A DNA stretch of 64,000 nucleotides, from contig NZ_MAFC01000005.1 in the NCBI RefSeq assembly GCF_002013465.1, positions 186,001 through 250,000 of the forward strand, written 5' to 3'. Shown in pieces: positions 9,006 to 16,823 of the stretch; the stretch's first letter is position 1, and the number at the start of each line of letters is the position of its first letter. The translations under genes and the position numbers were made by a program. A model generated the notes under the pieces. The model saw nothing but the letters and a program-made list of their open reading frames with translations, was not told the origin of the DNA and ran no database searches. The stretch is from Mycobacterium sp. D16R12. GTDB lineage: Bacteria; Actinomycetota; Actinomycetes; Mycobacteriales; Mycobacteriaceae.

Positions 9006-10328
9006 ATGCCGCAGGAGCTCACCGCAGAACAAGCCGCTGCACTGTTGAACCCCGTCGATACGCTGGGAATCCCGCTGGGCCCCGGCCAACCACCGGCCTT
9101 CCTGCGTGCCCTGGGCGTGCGTAAGGACTGGGCGGATTTACGGGTGTACGGCGCGCTGCTCGCGGTCGGCACCGAGCTGTTCTCGCGCCCGGGTGTGCAC
9201 TATCTATCGGGCTTCTTCGGGCCGATTGAGCGCGCGCTGCGGGATATGGGCGCCGATATCGAATTCGCCGCCGCGGATTTCCGCCGGTTCGGTCCGTTGC
9301 TTGAGCGCCAGTCGCCGCGGGTGATGACCACCGTCGCCACGCCGCCCGATGCGGACGGCTGGTGTTCTCTGTCGCTGCATGCGGGCGGGACGATCGGTGA
9401 GTTGCGCCGTGCGGGAGCTGATCCGGAGCGCCTGCTCATTGTCGAAGTCTCCGAAGGATATCCGCGCACATTCGGGTTCGGGGAGCAGCACCGCCACGCG
9501 CTGCACATTGATGAGATCGACATCCTGGTGCAGTCAACGGATGCCCCGCTGGCACTGCCCGGCGGCGATGGGGGGCCGTCGGACATCGATCGGGCCATCG
9601 CCCAACATGCCGTGGCATTCATTGGTTCGGGGTCGACATTGCAAACTGGAATCGGGGGTATTCCCAACCAGATTGCGACCCTGTTGGCAGAGGGGGAGGG
9701 CGGCAACTATGGGCTGCACAGCGAGATGTTCACCGACGGCTGCATGCAACTGCACCGCGCCGGCAAGATCACCAACACCGGCAAGGGGCAGTACGACGGC
9801 GTGAGTGTGACGACCTTCGCCTTCGGATCGCCGGATCTCTATGGGTGGCTGGACGGAAATCCTGATGTTGCGTTCCTCCCGGTCGAGATTGTCAACGCAC
9901 CCGAGGTGATCGGCGCCAACAACGACATGATCTCGATCAACGGTGCGCTTGCGATCGACATCCAGGGGCAGGTTGTCGCCGACACCATCGCCGGAGGGCA
10001 GTTCAGCGGGATCGGCGGTGCCGAGGACTTCGTGGCCGGGGCCGGGCTGGAGCTTTCGGACCGTTCGTTGATCTGTCTGCCTTCGACATTCGAGAAGGAC
10101 GGCGTGGTGCAGTCGCGCATCGTGCCGTGGTTTGGTCCCGGTGTCGTTGTCACCACTCCGCGTCACCAGGTCGACGTGATCGTCACCGAGTACGGCGCAG
10201 CGGAATTGGAGGGTAGGACGGTGCGGGAGCGCGGCGAAGCACTGGCGGCAATCGCGCACCCGCAGTTCCGGGACGCCCTGTTGGCGGCTGCTGAACGCGC
10301 GTCTAATGGCCGCTCACCGGTCAGTTGA
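9006..10328 (+). CDS. Acetyl-CoA hydrolase/4-hydroxybutyrate CoA-transferase family protein
   Basis: This 440-residue class I CoA-transferase is recognised by GSGSTLQTGIGGIPNQIA, LHSEMFTDG (its Glu is the candidate for the covalent CoA-thioester residue), VEIVNAPEVIGANNDMISIN, and a C-terminal GGAEDFVAGA...TEYGAAELEG. It transfers CoA between a short-chain acyl-CoA and an acid, or hydrolyses acetyl-CoA; which one is not clear from sequence. It stands alone, divergent from the ABC operon. The ATG at 9006 lacks a good ribosome site. Confidence 0.85.
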   Translation: MPQELTAEQAAALLNPVDTLGIPLGPGQPPAFLRALGVRKDWADLRVYGALLAVGTELFSRPGVHYLSGFFGPIERALRDMGADIEFAAADFRRFGPLLERQSPRVMTTVATPPDADGWCSLSLHAGGTIGELRRAGADPERLLIVEVSEGYPRTFGFGEQHRHALHIDEIDILVQSTDAPLALPGGDGGPSDIDRAIAQHAVAFIGSGSTLQTGIGGIPNQIATLLAEGEGGNYGLHSEMFTDGCMQLHRAGKITNTGKGQYDGVSVTTFAFGSPDLYGWLDGNPDVAFLPVEIVNAPEVIGANNDMISINGALAIDIQGQVVADTIAGGQFSGIGGAEDFVAGAGLELSDRSLICLPSTFEKDGVVQSRIVPWFGPGVVVTTPRHQVDVIVTEYGAAELEGRTVRERGEALAAIAHPQFRDALLAAAERASNGRSPVS

Positions 10329-10339
10329 GTGCTGTCTCC

Positions 10340-10999
10340 TCAGCCCTGCTCCACGGTGTTGTTGTTACCGGACTTGCTGATATCCGGTTCCCCGGACTGA
10401 TACGTGACTTTGTTGTCGAAGCCTGAGGCGCCGATCTTGCGCGCGGCCTCGACAGTCACCGTGTTCTCGACACCGGATACCGTCAGGGTGTCGCAATTAC
10501 CCACGATATCAACGGTATTGGACACTCCACTGACGCTCACCGAGCAGTCGTCGCAGTTGACCGTTATCTGCTTGTGCGTGCCGGAGACGCTGAAGGTTGA
10601 ACCGGGTGGCGCATACGTGGGGCCCGGGGCTGATGTGGTCGACGGCGTCGCAGCGGTCCGAGTTGGGAGCTTGACCACGGTCGACCTCGCGGGCCGGGTG
10701 GTCGACGGACCCGAGATCGTCGGAACATTATGCGGCAGTGCGGGTTTAGCGGCGTAGAAGACGAGTCCGGCCACTCCCGCTGTGATCACGGCGAAGAACA
10801 CGATGAATGTTCGGCGAAACGTGCGGACGGGAGAATGGGTTGGATACGGCGTGCCATATACCGGCGGTGGATACGGACTGGATGCCGGCGGCGGATACGG
10901 GCTTGGGTTTGTGACGCCCAGTTCGGACCTCCGTGCCGTCTCGCTCAGTGAGCGTTCCAGCTCTCGGATTCGCGCTTCGGGGTCACCATCCGGCTCCAC
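10340..10999 (-). CDS. DUF3060 membrane-anchored protein
   Basis: This 219-residue protein has an N-terminal helix (RIRELERSLSETARR near 10-25), a Pro/Tyr-rich stretch at 32-56, one transmembrane helix at about 64-83, a Thr/Ser/Pro linker, and a C-terminal beta-repeat region of DUF3060 type with SGVSNTVDIVGNCDTLTVSG-like repeats and two Cys in the NCDDC motif. The C-terminal domain should face the outside. The function is unknown. The start is GTG. Confidence 0.75.
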   Translation of the reverse strand: MEPDGDPEARIRELERSLSETARRSELGVTNPSPYPPPASSPYPPPVYGTPYPTHSPVRTFRRTFIVFFAVITAGVAGLVFYAAKPALPHNVPTISGPSTTRPARSTVVKLPTRTAATPSTTSAPGPTYAPPGSTFSVSGTHKQITVNCDDCSVSVSGVSNTVDIVGNCDTLTVSGVENTVTVEAARKIGASGFDNKVTYQSGEPDISKSGNNNTVEQG

Positions 11000-11034
11000 C
11001 TACAGATAGTCCCACACCGGGCCCGCCGCGGCGG

Positions 11035-11040
11035 TAGCGT
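11035..11040 (+). promoter_or_regulatory. Leaderless-type -10 box of the VOC gene
   Basis: TAGCGT fits the mycobacterial TANNNT -10 consensus and lies exactly 7 bases before the ATG at 11048. This implies transcription from the start codon and favours that ATG over a TTG at 11042. Confidence 0.5.
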
Positions 11041-11047
11041 TTTGGTT

Positions 11048-11437
11048 ATGGGGTCCACCGACATTGTGGCTGCAGAACCACAGCTCTTCGTCACCGACTT
11101 CGAACGCGCGATTGACTTCTACGTCGACACGCTCGGATTCGAGCTGGCCTTCACCTACGGCGAGCCGCCGTTCTATGGACAGGTGCGACGCGGCGGTGCG
11201 AGCCTGAATCTGCGCAAGGTCAAAGGACCGGCATTCGACAGTAATTTCCTTGCCACGGAGCGTAATCCGATTTCCGCCACGCTCACGACGTACAAGCTGG
11301 GGCCGCTCCATGACGAGTACCAGGCCGCGGGTGTGGACTTCCATCAGCCATTGCAGGCCGAGGAGTGGGGCAGTGTCACCTTCATCGTGAAGGACCCTGA
11401 CGCGAACTTGCTGCTGTTCTCGGGCGCCGAGGCCTAA
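11048..11437 (+). CDS. VOC family protein (glyoxalase/bleomycin-resistance fold)
   Basis: This 129-residue protein is a single vicinal-oxygen-chelate domain. It shows the typical opening FVTDFERAIDFYVDTLGFEL and the closing FIVKDPDANLLLFSG, with the C-terminal Glu of the metal site replaced by residues near LLLFSGAE. Members include glyoxalase I, dioxygenases and antibiotic-binding proteins, so the activity is not assignable. It has its own leaderless-type promoter and no coupled neighbours. Confidence 0.8.
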   Translation: MGSTDIVAAEPQLFVTDFERAIDFYVDTLGFELAFTYGEPPFYGQVRRGGASLNLRKVKGPAFDSNFLATERNPISATLTTYKLGPLHDEYQAAGVDFHQPLQAEEWGSVTFIVKDPDANLLLFSGAEA

Positions 11438-11473
11438 AAGAATTCCTCGCCACCGACGCCGTCGGCGACCACA

Positions 11474-11857
11474 ATGGGCGGCATGCAATTGCCTAGCTCA
11501 TTTGAAGGACTCGTGACCGACGGCGGTAAGTCCATCGTCTACGGCGAACCGTACACAACTGCTGACGGCACCATGGTTATCACGGTTGCCAAGGTGCGCA
11601 CCCGGGGCAGCGGCGCTGACGGTGAACCCCTGGAAACACGGGCGAGACCGCTGGGCGTCTTCGTCGTCAAGGACGGGAATGCTCAATGGCAGCCCTCTTT
11701 TAACGCCGACCTGGCCTCGACATTGGGCATACTCACCGGCCTGGTCTCGGCGGTACTGGGACTGGCAGCCATGATCCGTCGGCCGCCATGGCCGGATCTC
11801 ACCTTGCCGGGTTGGTCGCCAGCGGAGAACCCGCGCTGGTTCCGCGACAGGCGCTGA
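11474..11857 (+). CDS. Small membrane-anchored protein, possibly GerW/YtfJ-like
   Basis: This 127-residue protein has an N-terminal soluble domain with GEPYTTADGTMVITVAKVR and RPLGVFVVKDG, which loosely recalls the GerW/YtfJ fold of unknown role. One hydrophobic helix at about 81-101 follows, with a short basic tail ending PRWFRDRR. I would treat it as hypothetical. The start is the first ATG; a second ATG three codons later is possible. Confidence 0.6.
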   Translation: MGGMQLPSSFEGLVTDGGKSIVYGEPYTTADGTMVITVAKVRTRGSGADGEPLETRARPLGVFVVKDGNAQWQPSFNADLASTLGILTGLVSAVLGLAAMIRRPPWPDLTLPGWSPAENPRWFRDRR

Positions 11858-11887
11858 TTGGTCAGCGCCCGCCGCGGCAGCCAATCA

Positions 11888-12502
11888 CTACTTCGGGGTG
11901 ACGGTGTCCTTGAAGGTTCCGTCGCCCTGGTTCAGCCAGGTGATGGAGCCCTTCTGGAATTCGCCGATCCAGCCGCCCTTGGCGACATCGGGCCCGCCGG
12001 CCGTCTCAGCCTCGTCGGCAGTCGGGAAGCCGAGCGTGCCGCCCGCTCCACCCTGCTCGGTGTACACCTTCAGGATTTCGCCCTGTACCAGGTGAGCACC
12101 GGTGGCCGGCGAACTGAAAATGGTGCCCTTGGCGAATGCCTGCACCGTGCCGTCGCCGACCTTTTCGGGCTGTCCGGTCGGCAGTCCGAGTTTGGCCTCG
12201 CCGCCGGCCTTGGTGTACGCCTCGGCAACTGGCGGCTCCAGCGTCACATCGCCGACACCCGGCACGTTGACGGTGGAGGGCGCCCCGGCGACGACGGAGG
12301 ACACCGCACTGCTTGCCGACGATGCGGCACTCGATGCGGCGCTACCACCAGCGCTGATGGCCGACGATGCCGCACTTGTCGCGCTGGACAGCGACTCCTT
12401 GGCGGCATTTCTGTCATCTTGAGAACACGCGACAACAACCGCCGCGGATAAGGCGACGATGGAAACCGCGCCTGCTGCTCGTTTCATCAGATTGGTATCC
12501 AT
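11888..12502 (-). CDS. LGFP-repeat lipoprotein
   Basis: This 204-residue protein has a lipoprotein signal with the lipobox VVVAC (Cys 26). A low-complexity Ser/Ala stretch covers about 32-75, and the C-terminal part carries LGFP-type repeats, visible as KLGLPTGQPE and GTLGFPTADE with a GAHLVQGEIL insert. LGFP repeats occur in mycobacterial envelope proteins and are thought to bind the wall or arabinogalactan-mycolate layer. The ATG at 12502 is supported by TACGTT ending 6 bases upstream. The Ser/Ala region is probably a flexible spacer across the wall. Confidence 0.8.
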   Translation of the reverse strand: MDTNLMKRAAGAVSIVALSAAVVVACSQDDRNAAKESLSSATSAASSAISAGGSAASSAASSASSAVSSVVAGAPSTVNVPGVGDVTLEPPVAEAYTKAGGEAKLGLPTGQPEKVGDGTVQAFAKGTIFSSPATGAHLVQGEILKVYTEQGGAGGTLGFPTADEAETAGGPDVAKGGWIGEFQKGSITWLNQGDGTFKDTVTPK

Positions 12503-12508
12503 GATCCG

Positions 12509-12559
12509 AACGTAACAACATAAACGCGCCATTTAGGTGAGTTTGTCGATGTTCACCTA
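12509..12559 (-). promoter_or_regulatory. Promoter and candidate operator of the LGFP lipoprotein gene
   Basis: On the minus strand TACGTT (12514-12509) is a TANNNT -10 box placed 6 bases before the ATG, so the transcript is probably leaderless. Further upstream lies an inverted repeat TAGGTGA at 12534-12540 and TCACCTA at 12553-12559, a perfect 7-base pair of arms with 12 bases between, about two helical turns centre to centre and in the -35 region. No regulator gene is adjacent. Confidence 0.4.
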
Positions 12560-12631
12560 TTGGCCATTGAGCGATTTCATTGCAAATGCGGGTGCTATTC
12601 GCCCGAAAATTCACCGAAATAGCGTGGTGAA

Positions 12632-13108
12632 CTACGAAACGGGAATCAGCTCGCAGACGTAGTCGCCGACATCAATGTGTACCTCGGCCGCATCCGGAAC
12701 GGTGGGCGTGGGCACGACGTTCAGCTGGAACTGCTCGCGGCCGAAGTCGTCGGTGGTTCCCGGCCACTGTTCTTGCAGGATGTCGCTGATCAAGCCCGCG
12801 ACCGCGGGCTCGGTGACCCGGTAGGTCTCGGCCTGGCAGAACTTCGAGTACACCTCTGTGACCCGGATGCGCGCCTTCTCGATCGGCAGTGTGCCCAGGT
12901 CATCGCCGGTTTCGGGATCGCGCACGGCGGTCCCGGTGGCCCCGATGACCGAGAAGATCATCCCGACCTCTACGCCGGCGTCATCACCCTTGTTGACCAG
13001 CACCGAGTAGCGGTCGACGATATCGGCGACCTTCCCGATGATCGGGTCGACGGGCTCTGGTTCCAGGTCACCAGCCGATTGCTCCGCTGGTTTGGTCTCT
13101 TCAGGCAT
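12632..13108 (-). CDS. Protein with FlgT C-terminal-like domain
   Basis: This 158-residue protein has an acidic N-terminus and a central block, KVADIVDRYSVLVNKG with VEVGMIFSVIG and a following DPETGDDLG...ARIRVTEVY, that resembles the FlgT C-terminal (SH3-like) domain found outside flagellar systems. It has no signal peptide or membrane helix. Its first bases overlap the end of the upstream membrane-protein gene, so the two are coupled. The role is unknown; a ligand- or peptidoglycan-binding beta barrel is possible. Confidence 0.6.
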   Translation of the reverse strand: MPEETKPAEQSAGDLEPEPVDPIIGKVADIVDRYSVLVNKGDDAGVEVGMIFSVIGATGTAVRDPETGDDLGTLPIEKARIRVTEVYSKFCQAETYRVTEPAVAGLISDILQEQWPGTTDDFGREQFQLNVVPTPTVPDAAEVHIDVGDYVCELIPVS

Positions 13109-13688
13109 TGCCCACGCCGACGGTGTAGTTGTTCGGGCGTGCCGCGGTCTCGATCTTTTGCCGCTCCGGCTGTCCGGCGGTCTCGGCCGTGGCGAAATCG
13201 GTCTTGGCCTTGGCCACCGCGGTGCTCGAGACGTTCTCCGACTCGCGCAGCGCCTGGAAGGCGTGGCGCAAAGTCAGACGGCTGATCGTCAGCGCCAGGT
13301 TCAGGGCGCTGGAGGCGGACTGCTTGTTGCCCTCGTTGAGGTCATTCGACGCGCTCGCGAGGTGCTTGTCCACGTCGATCATGCCCTGCAGCGTCACCAT
13401 GGTCGAGTACGCCGACTGCCCGACATTGCGGTCGAGGTTGTTGCTCTGCTGAATGCGGTGATACAGATCGGCAATCAAGATTCCAGAGACAAGCGCGAGC
13501 AGTGGCGTGACGATGCCCTGTACGAATCGGACGAGTTCGGTGTCACCCGCTGTGAAGCCGACGACCGCTGCGACGATGGTTGCGGCAACTGCCGCTCCGA
13601 CGATCGTCCAATGAACCAGCGTGGGCTTCGGGGGAAGCTGATCTGAATTTGCCAACGTCGTAACCGTCCGTTCGGTGAGTGGACACAT
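13101..13688 (-). CDS. Two-helix membrane protein with cytoplasmic helical tail
   Basis: With the start set at ATG 13688 the product has 195 residues: two transmembrane helices (about 27-47 and 56-75) and a long, mostly helical hydrophilic region rich in Asn, Ser and Ala. The frame remains open to 13754 and other starts (13697, or a TTG nearer the helices) are possible, because no clear ribosome site is seen. It overlaps the FlgT-like gene by 8 bases and is likely its functional partner. I do not recognise the family. Confidence 0.6.
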   Translation of the reverse strand: MCPLTERTVTTLANSDQLPPKPTLVHWTIVGAAVAATIVAAVVGFTAGDTELVRFVQGIVTPLLALVSGILIADLYHRIQQSNNLDRNVGQSAYSTMVTLQGMIDVDKHLASASNDLNEGNKQSASSALNLALTISRLTLRHAFQALRESENVSSTAVAKAKTDFATAETAGQPERQKIETAARPNNYTVGVGNA

Positions 13689-13865
13689 TCGTTGCATCCG
13701 TGACCCCATGAGCACTGACCGGAGCATGCTAACACCGCGCGGGGGTTCGTCCAAGGTGAGGTTACGTGCGTTACTCGATGTTTGCTGAGTGATGCGATCG
13801 CGTCAGATTTTTCCGAATTCTGTTGAATCGCAAAGGATATCGACAGACGCCCTATCGGGCAGTTC

Positions 13866-14303
13866 TTAGCACTGCTGCTCGGCGGCGGCATTCGTCGCCA
13901 CGATCACCGCAGCTTGCCGGTCTGCGGGCAGCTCATGCCAGGACTTGTGGAAAGTCCCGGGGCCCACGTTCCCATTGCTCTGTATGGATTGCAGGTACCC
14001 CTCCACGAGCTGGGCGGGGCCATCCTGCTTCCCGGTCATCCAGTCGGCGGCCGCGCGGCAGGCTTGGTAGTACTCCTCCTCCAGCGAGGTGGGTGCGGCG
14101 TCCACGGACGTCGTGACGCCCGCGGGGGACAGCCCCGAGCCGGAGGCGGGGGGCTGAGCGGCGGGTGTCTCGACTGGGGCGGTGGAACCGTGTGTTGGGC
14201 CTGGGGCCGCCTTGTCGTCGGATTTCGACGTGCATGCCGCGCCGATCAACGGGATAGAAAGGGCTATCAGGGTCGCGGCGATGCGGGTTGTGGCGGTCAC
14301 CAC
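13866..14303 (-). CDS. lpqV: LpqV-like lipoprotein
   Basis: This 145-residue protein has a short signal peptide and the lipobox IGAAC (Cys 24), then a Pro/Ala spacer and a conserved C-terminal domain: SPAGVTTSVDAAPTS, EEYYQACRAAADWM, and RQAAVIVATNAAAEQQC. The wording matches M. tuberculosis LpqV (Rv1064c) as I recall it, and the cysteine dioxygenase and rhodanese genes that follow match Rv1065-Rv1066. Two Cys in the mature domain may form a disulfide. The GTG start is chosen for signal-peptide length; the frame is open to an ATG at 14336. The function is unknown. Confidence 0.75.
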   Translation of the reverse strand: MVTATTRIAATLIALSIPLIGAACTSKSDDKAAPGPTHGSTAPVETPAAQPPASGSGLSPAGVTTSVDAAPTSLEEEYYQACRAAADWMTGKQDGPAQLVEGYLQSIQSNGNVGPGTFHKSWHELPADRQAAVIVATNAAAEQQC

Positions 14304-14421
14304 TCCAAAGTAGCAAGTGCCTACCAGCGACAACATTTACTCACTCAGAGCTTTTGCTCGGAGGGGAAAACCGCTGGAAAACGCCGGTACCATTTCAGCT
14401 GTGATGGGACACAGGGGTTTT

Positions 14422-14457
14422 CAGGGGTGGTGTTGCGGCTAGCCGCCACCATCCCTG
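14422..14457 (+). promoter_or_regulatory. Long hairpin before the cysteine dioxygenase gene
   Basis: CAGGG and TGGTG on the left pair with CACCA and CCCTG on the right around a perfect 12-base palindrome, GCGGCTAGCCGC. The element ends 23 bases before the ATG at 14481 and is preceded by two CAGGGG copies spaced 10 bases apart. If transcribed it would form a strong leader stem; if not, it may be an operator. Confidence 0.4.
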
Positions 14458-14480
14458 CCCCTGCCATCGATTGAGCCTTC

Positions 14481-15041
14481 ATGACCACTGCATCTGTCCT
14501 GGATCTGCGCCGCCCGTCCTCCGCCGGATCCTCTCCCACCCGACTGCGACTGCCGGATCTGCTTCGCATCACCGATGAGGGTGCCGACGACGCCCTACGC
14601 GGTCGTTTCGATCATCTGCTGCCAGAGGGCGGCCTCCCGGTCGACGAGCGCTGGGCCACCCGCATTCACGCCGACGACGAGCTCGATGTCTGGCTGATCA
14701 GCTGGGTGCCCGACAAGTCCACCGAACTGCACGACCACTGCGGGTCGCTCGGCGCGCTGACCGTGCTCAGCGGTTCGCTGCACGAATACCGCTGGGATGG
14801 AAGTCAACTGGTGCGCCGTCGGCTGGACGCCGGGGATCAGGGCGGATTTCCGCTGGGCTGGGTGCACGACGTGATGCGCGCACCGGAGGCTCCCGTGCGC
14901 ATCGCCACCGGACCCACGCTGAGTGTGCATGCGTACTCGCCGCCGCTGACCGCGATGTCGTACTACGAAGTGACCCAGGCGAAGACGCTGCGACGGAGCC
15001 GCACCATCCTCACCGACGAGCCCGAAGGACCCGCGGCATGA
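14481..15041 (+). CDS. Cysteine dioxygenase family protein
   Basis: This 186-residue cupin-type protein is predicted to oxidise a thiol such as cysteine to its sulfinate with non-haem iron. The three-His iron site is visible as H84-x-H86 (in TELHDHCGSLGA) and H150 (in LSVHAYSPPL). The Cys-Tyr crosslink of the mammalian enzyme is not obviously conserved; a Cys follows H86 directly. The stop overlaps the rhodanese gene (ATGA), so sulfur oxidation and sulfur transfer are coupled. The pair corresponds to Rv1065-Rv1066. The substrate could be another small thiol. Confidence 0.85.
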   Translation: MTTASVLDLRRPSSAGSSPTRLRLPDLLRITDEGADDALRGRFDHLLPEGGLPVDERWATRIHADDELDVWLISWVPDKSTELHDHCGSLGALTVLSGSLHEYRWDGSQLVRRRLDAGDQGGFPLGWVHDVMRAPEAPVRIATGPTLSVHAYSPPLTAMSYYEVTQAKTLRRSRTILTDEPEGPAA

Positions 15042-15406
15042 CGGTCCACGATCTGCTGGCCTCGGCGCGCGGCCGCCTGCGCCGTCTGCCTGCTGCCGAG
15101 GTGCCGACCGCGCTGGGCCGTGGCGCATTCCTCGTCGACATACGCCCCGCCGCGCAGCGCGCCGAGGAGGGTGAGGTGGTCAACGCCCTCGTCATCGAGC
15201 GCAACGTTCTGGAGTGGCGCCTCGATCCGGAAAGTGACGCCCGGATCCCGGAGGCAGGCAATCACGACGTGGAATGGGTCATCCTGTGCCAGGAGGGCTA
15301 CACGTCCAGCCTGGCCGCCGCCTCCCTGCAGGAGATCGGCCTCTACCGCGCCACCGACGTCATCGGCGGATACAAGGCCCTCAAGGACAACGGAATCCTG
15401 ATTTAG
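15038..15406 (+). CDS. Rhodanese-like sulfurtransferase
   Basis: This 122-residue protein is one rhodanese domain. The start LVDIRPAAQR is the family's CH2A-like motif, and the active-site loop is CQEGYTSS with Cys 84 as the persulfide carrier. GGYKAL near the end is the second conserved signature. It probably moves sulfane sulfur and is translated with the upstream cysteine dioxygenase. Confidence 0.88.
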   Translation: MTVHDLLASARGRLRRLPAAEVPTALGRGAFLVDIRPAAQRAEEGEVVNALVIERNVLEWRLDPESDARIPEAGNHDVEWVILCQEGYTSSLAAASLQEIGLYRATDVIGGYKALKDNGILI

Positions 15407-15422
15407 GTACGTACTGCCCGCC

Positions 15423-15497
15423 TCTATGCGACAAGGGCCGGCCCGCGTGGGTCACTCGGCGTCGCGACCATGGCACGCACCGCAGCTGTCGCATAGA
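15423..15497. repeat. Intergenic inverted repeat
   Basis: TCTATGCGACA at 15423-15433 is repeated inverted, without mismatch, at 15487-15497. The 53 bases between are not coding. It lies between the convergent rhodanese and marR genes, so it could be a loose terminator or a dispersed palindromic unit. Confidence 0.4.
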
Positions 15498-15536
15498 CGC
15501 GGGCACCAATTGCGATAGGTCCAAGGATGTTTGGCT

Positions 15537-16034
15537 TTAGCCGAAGTCGCCCGCGTCGCGCCGCAGGTGCGTCAGCACCGACACCAGGGTGCGGGTGCGG
15601 GAGGGGGAGAGACCGATCTGTGCGAACACCTTTGCATTCAATTCGGCGGTGGCCACCGAACCGAGATCGCGTCCGGCATCGGTAATTTCCACCAGCGTGC
15701 CACGGCCGTCGGCGGGGTTGGGAACCCGGCGCACCAGTCCCGACTCCTCCAGACGGTCCACCGTGTTGGTCACCGATGTGGGGTGAACCTGAAGGCGCGC
15801 ACTGGCTTTGGCCATCGGCATGGAGCCGGCCCGGCTGAATGACAGCAGCATCAACAGCTCGTACCGCGAGAAGGTCAGACCGTGCGGACGCAGCACGTCT
15901 TCGACTCGCGCCAGCATGATCTGGTGGGCCCGCATCACCGATGTGACGGCGGCCATCCCGTCAGCGACCTCACCCCAGCCGTTCTCAACCCAATGGCGAT
16001 GGGCATCGTCGACGGGATCGAATGGCAGGGTCAT
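15537..16034 (-). CDS. MarR-family transcriptional regulator
   Basis: This 165-residue protein has the winged-helix core of MarR regulators at about 55-125: LTFSRYELLMLLSFSRAG, the recognition helix QVHPTSVTNTVDRLEESG, and the wing LVRRVPNPADGRGTLVEIT. It is expected to bind DNA as a dimer and respond to a small ligand. It lies just downstream of the valine-pathway operon on the same strand, so it may regulate that operon, but no site tying it there can be proved. A related gene precedes the lpqV region in M. tuberculosis. Confidence 0.88.
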   Translation of the reverse strand: MTLPFDPVDDAHRHWVENGWGEVADGMAAVTSVMRAHQIMLARVEDVLRPHGLTFSRYELLMLLSFSRAGSMPMAKASARLQVHPTSVTNTVDRLEESGLVRRVPNPADGRGTLVEITDAGRDLGSVATAELNAKVFAQIGLSPSRTRTLVSVLTHLRRDAGDFG

Positions 16035-16049
16035 GGTTCCGATGAATCT

Positions 16050-16823
16050 TTACCGGTGAGTGAAGTTGGCAGGACGCTTCTCGACGAATGCGGCCATACC
16101 CTCTGATTGGTCAGCGGTTCCGAACGCGGAGTGGAAGATCCTGCGCTCGAACAACAATCCCTCGGTCAAGCTGGACTCGAAGGCCCGGTTGACGGCTTCC
16201 TTGGCCATCATGGATGCCGAGAGCGACATTTCCGAGATGGTCTTGGCGACGGCCTTGGCCTCGTCCAGCAGGCTCTCGGTGGGGACCACGCGTGAGACCA
16301 GACCGCTGCGCTCGGCCTCGGCGGCATCGATGTTGCGTCCGGTGAGAATCAGGTCCATGGCCTTCGCCTTGCCGATGGCCCGGGTGAGCCGCTGCGACCC
16401 GCCCATGCCGGGCAGCACGCCCAGCTTGATCTCGGGCTGGCCGAACTTGGCGTTTTCGGCGGCGATGATCAGGTCGCACATCATGGCCAGCTCACATCCG
16501 CCGCCGAGGGCGTATCCGCTCACGGCCGCGATGGTCGGGGTGCGTACGGCGCCCAACTTGCCCCAGGCGGCGAAGAAGTCGGAGCCGAACATGTCGCTGA
16601 ACGACTGGTCGGCCATTTCCTTGATGTCCGCACCCGCCGCGAAGGCCTTCTCGCTGCCGGTGATGATGATCGCTCCGATGCCGTGGTCGGCGTCGAATTC
16701 TGCTGCGGCGGTGGTGACCTCGTGCATCACCTGCGAGTTCAGCGCGTTGAGCGCCTTGGGCCGGTTCAGCGTGATGACGGCGACGCGCTCGATACGTTCG
16801 GTGAGGATGGTTTCGAAAGTCAT
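16050..16823 (-). CDS. echA8: Enoyl-CoA hydratase EchA8
   Basis: This 257-residue crotonase hydrates 2-enoyl-CoAs. It has both catalytic glutamates of true hydratases: E111 in ALGGGCEL and E131 in FGQPEIKLG, with the oxyanion loop AAGADI at 62-67. Sequence and length agree closely with M. tuberculosis EchA8. As the last gene of a coupled operon with four valine-degradation genes, its likely task here is hydration of methacrylyl-CoA, though EchA8 homologues also act in general beta-oxidation. The ATG overlaps the end of mmsB. Confidence 0.93.
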   Translation of the reverse strand: MTFETILTERIERVAVITLNRPKALNALNSQVMHEVTTAAAEFDADHGIGAIIITGSEKAFAAGADIKEMADQSFSDMFGSDFFAAWGKLGAVRTPTIAAVSGYALGGGCELAMMCDLIIAAENAKFGQPEIKLGVLPGMGGSQRLTRAIGKAKAMDLILTGRNIDAAEAERSGLVSRVVPTESLLDEAKAVAKTISEMSLSASMMAKEAVNRAFESSLTEGLLFERRIFHSAFGTADQSEGMAAFVEKRPANFTHR

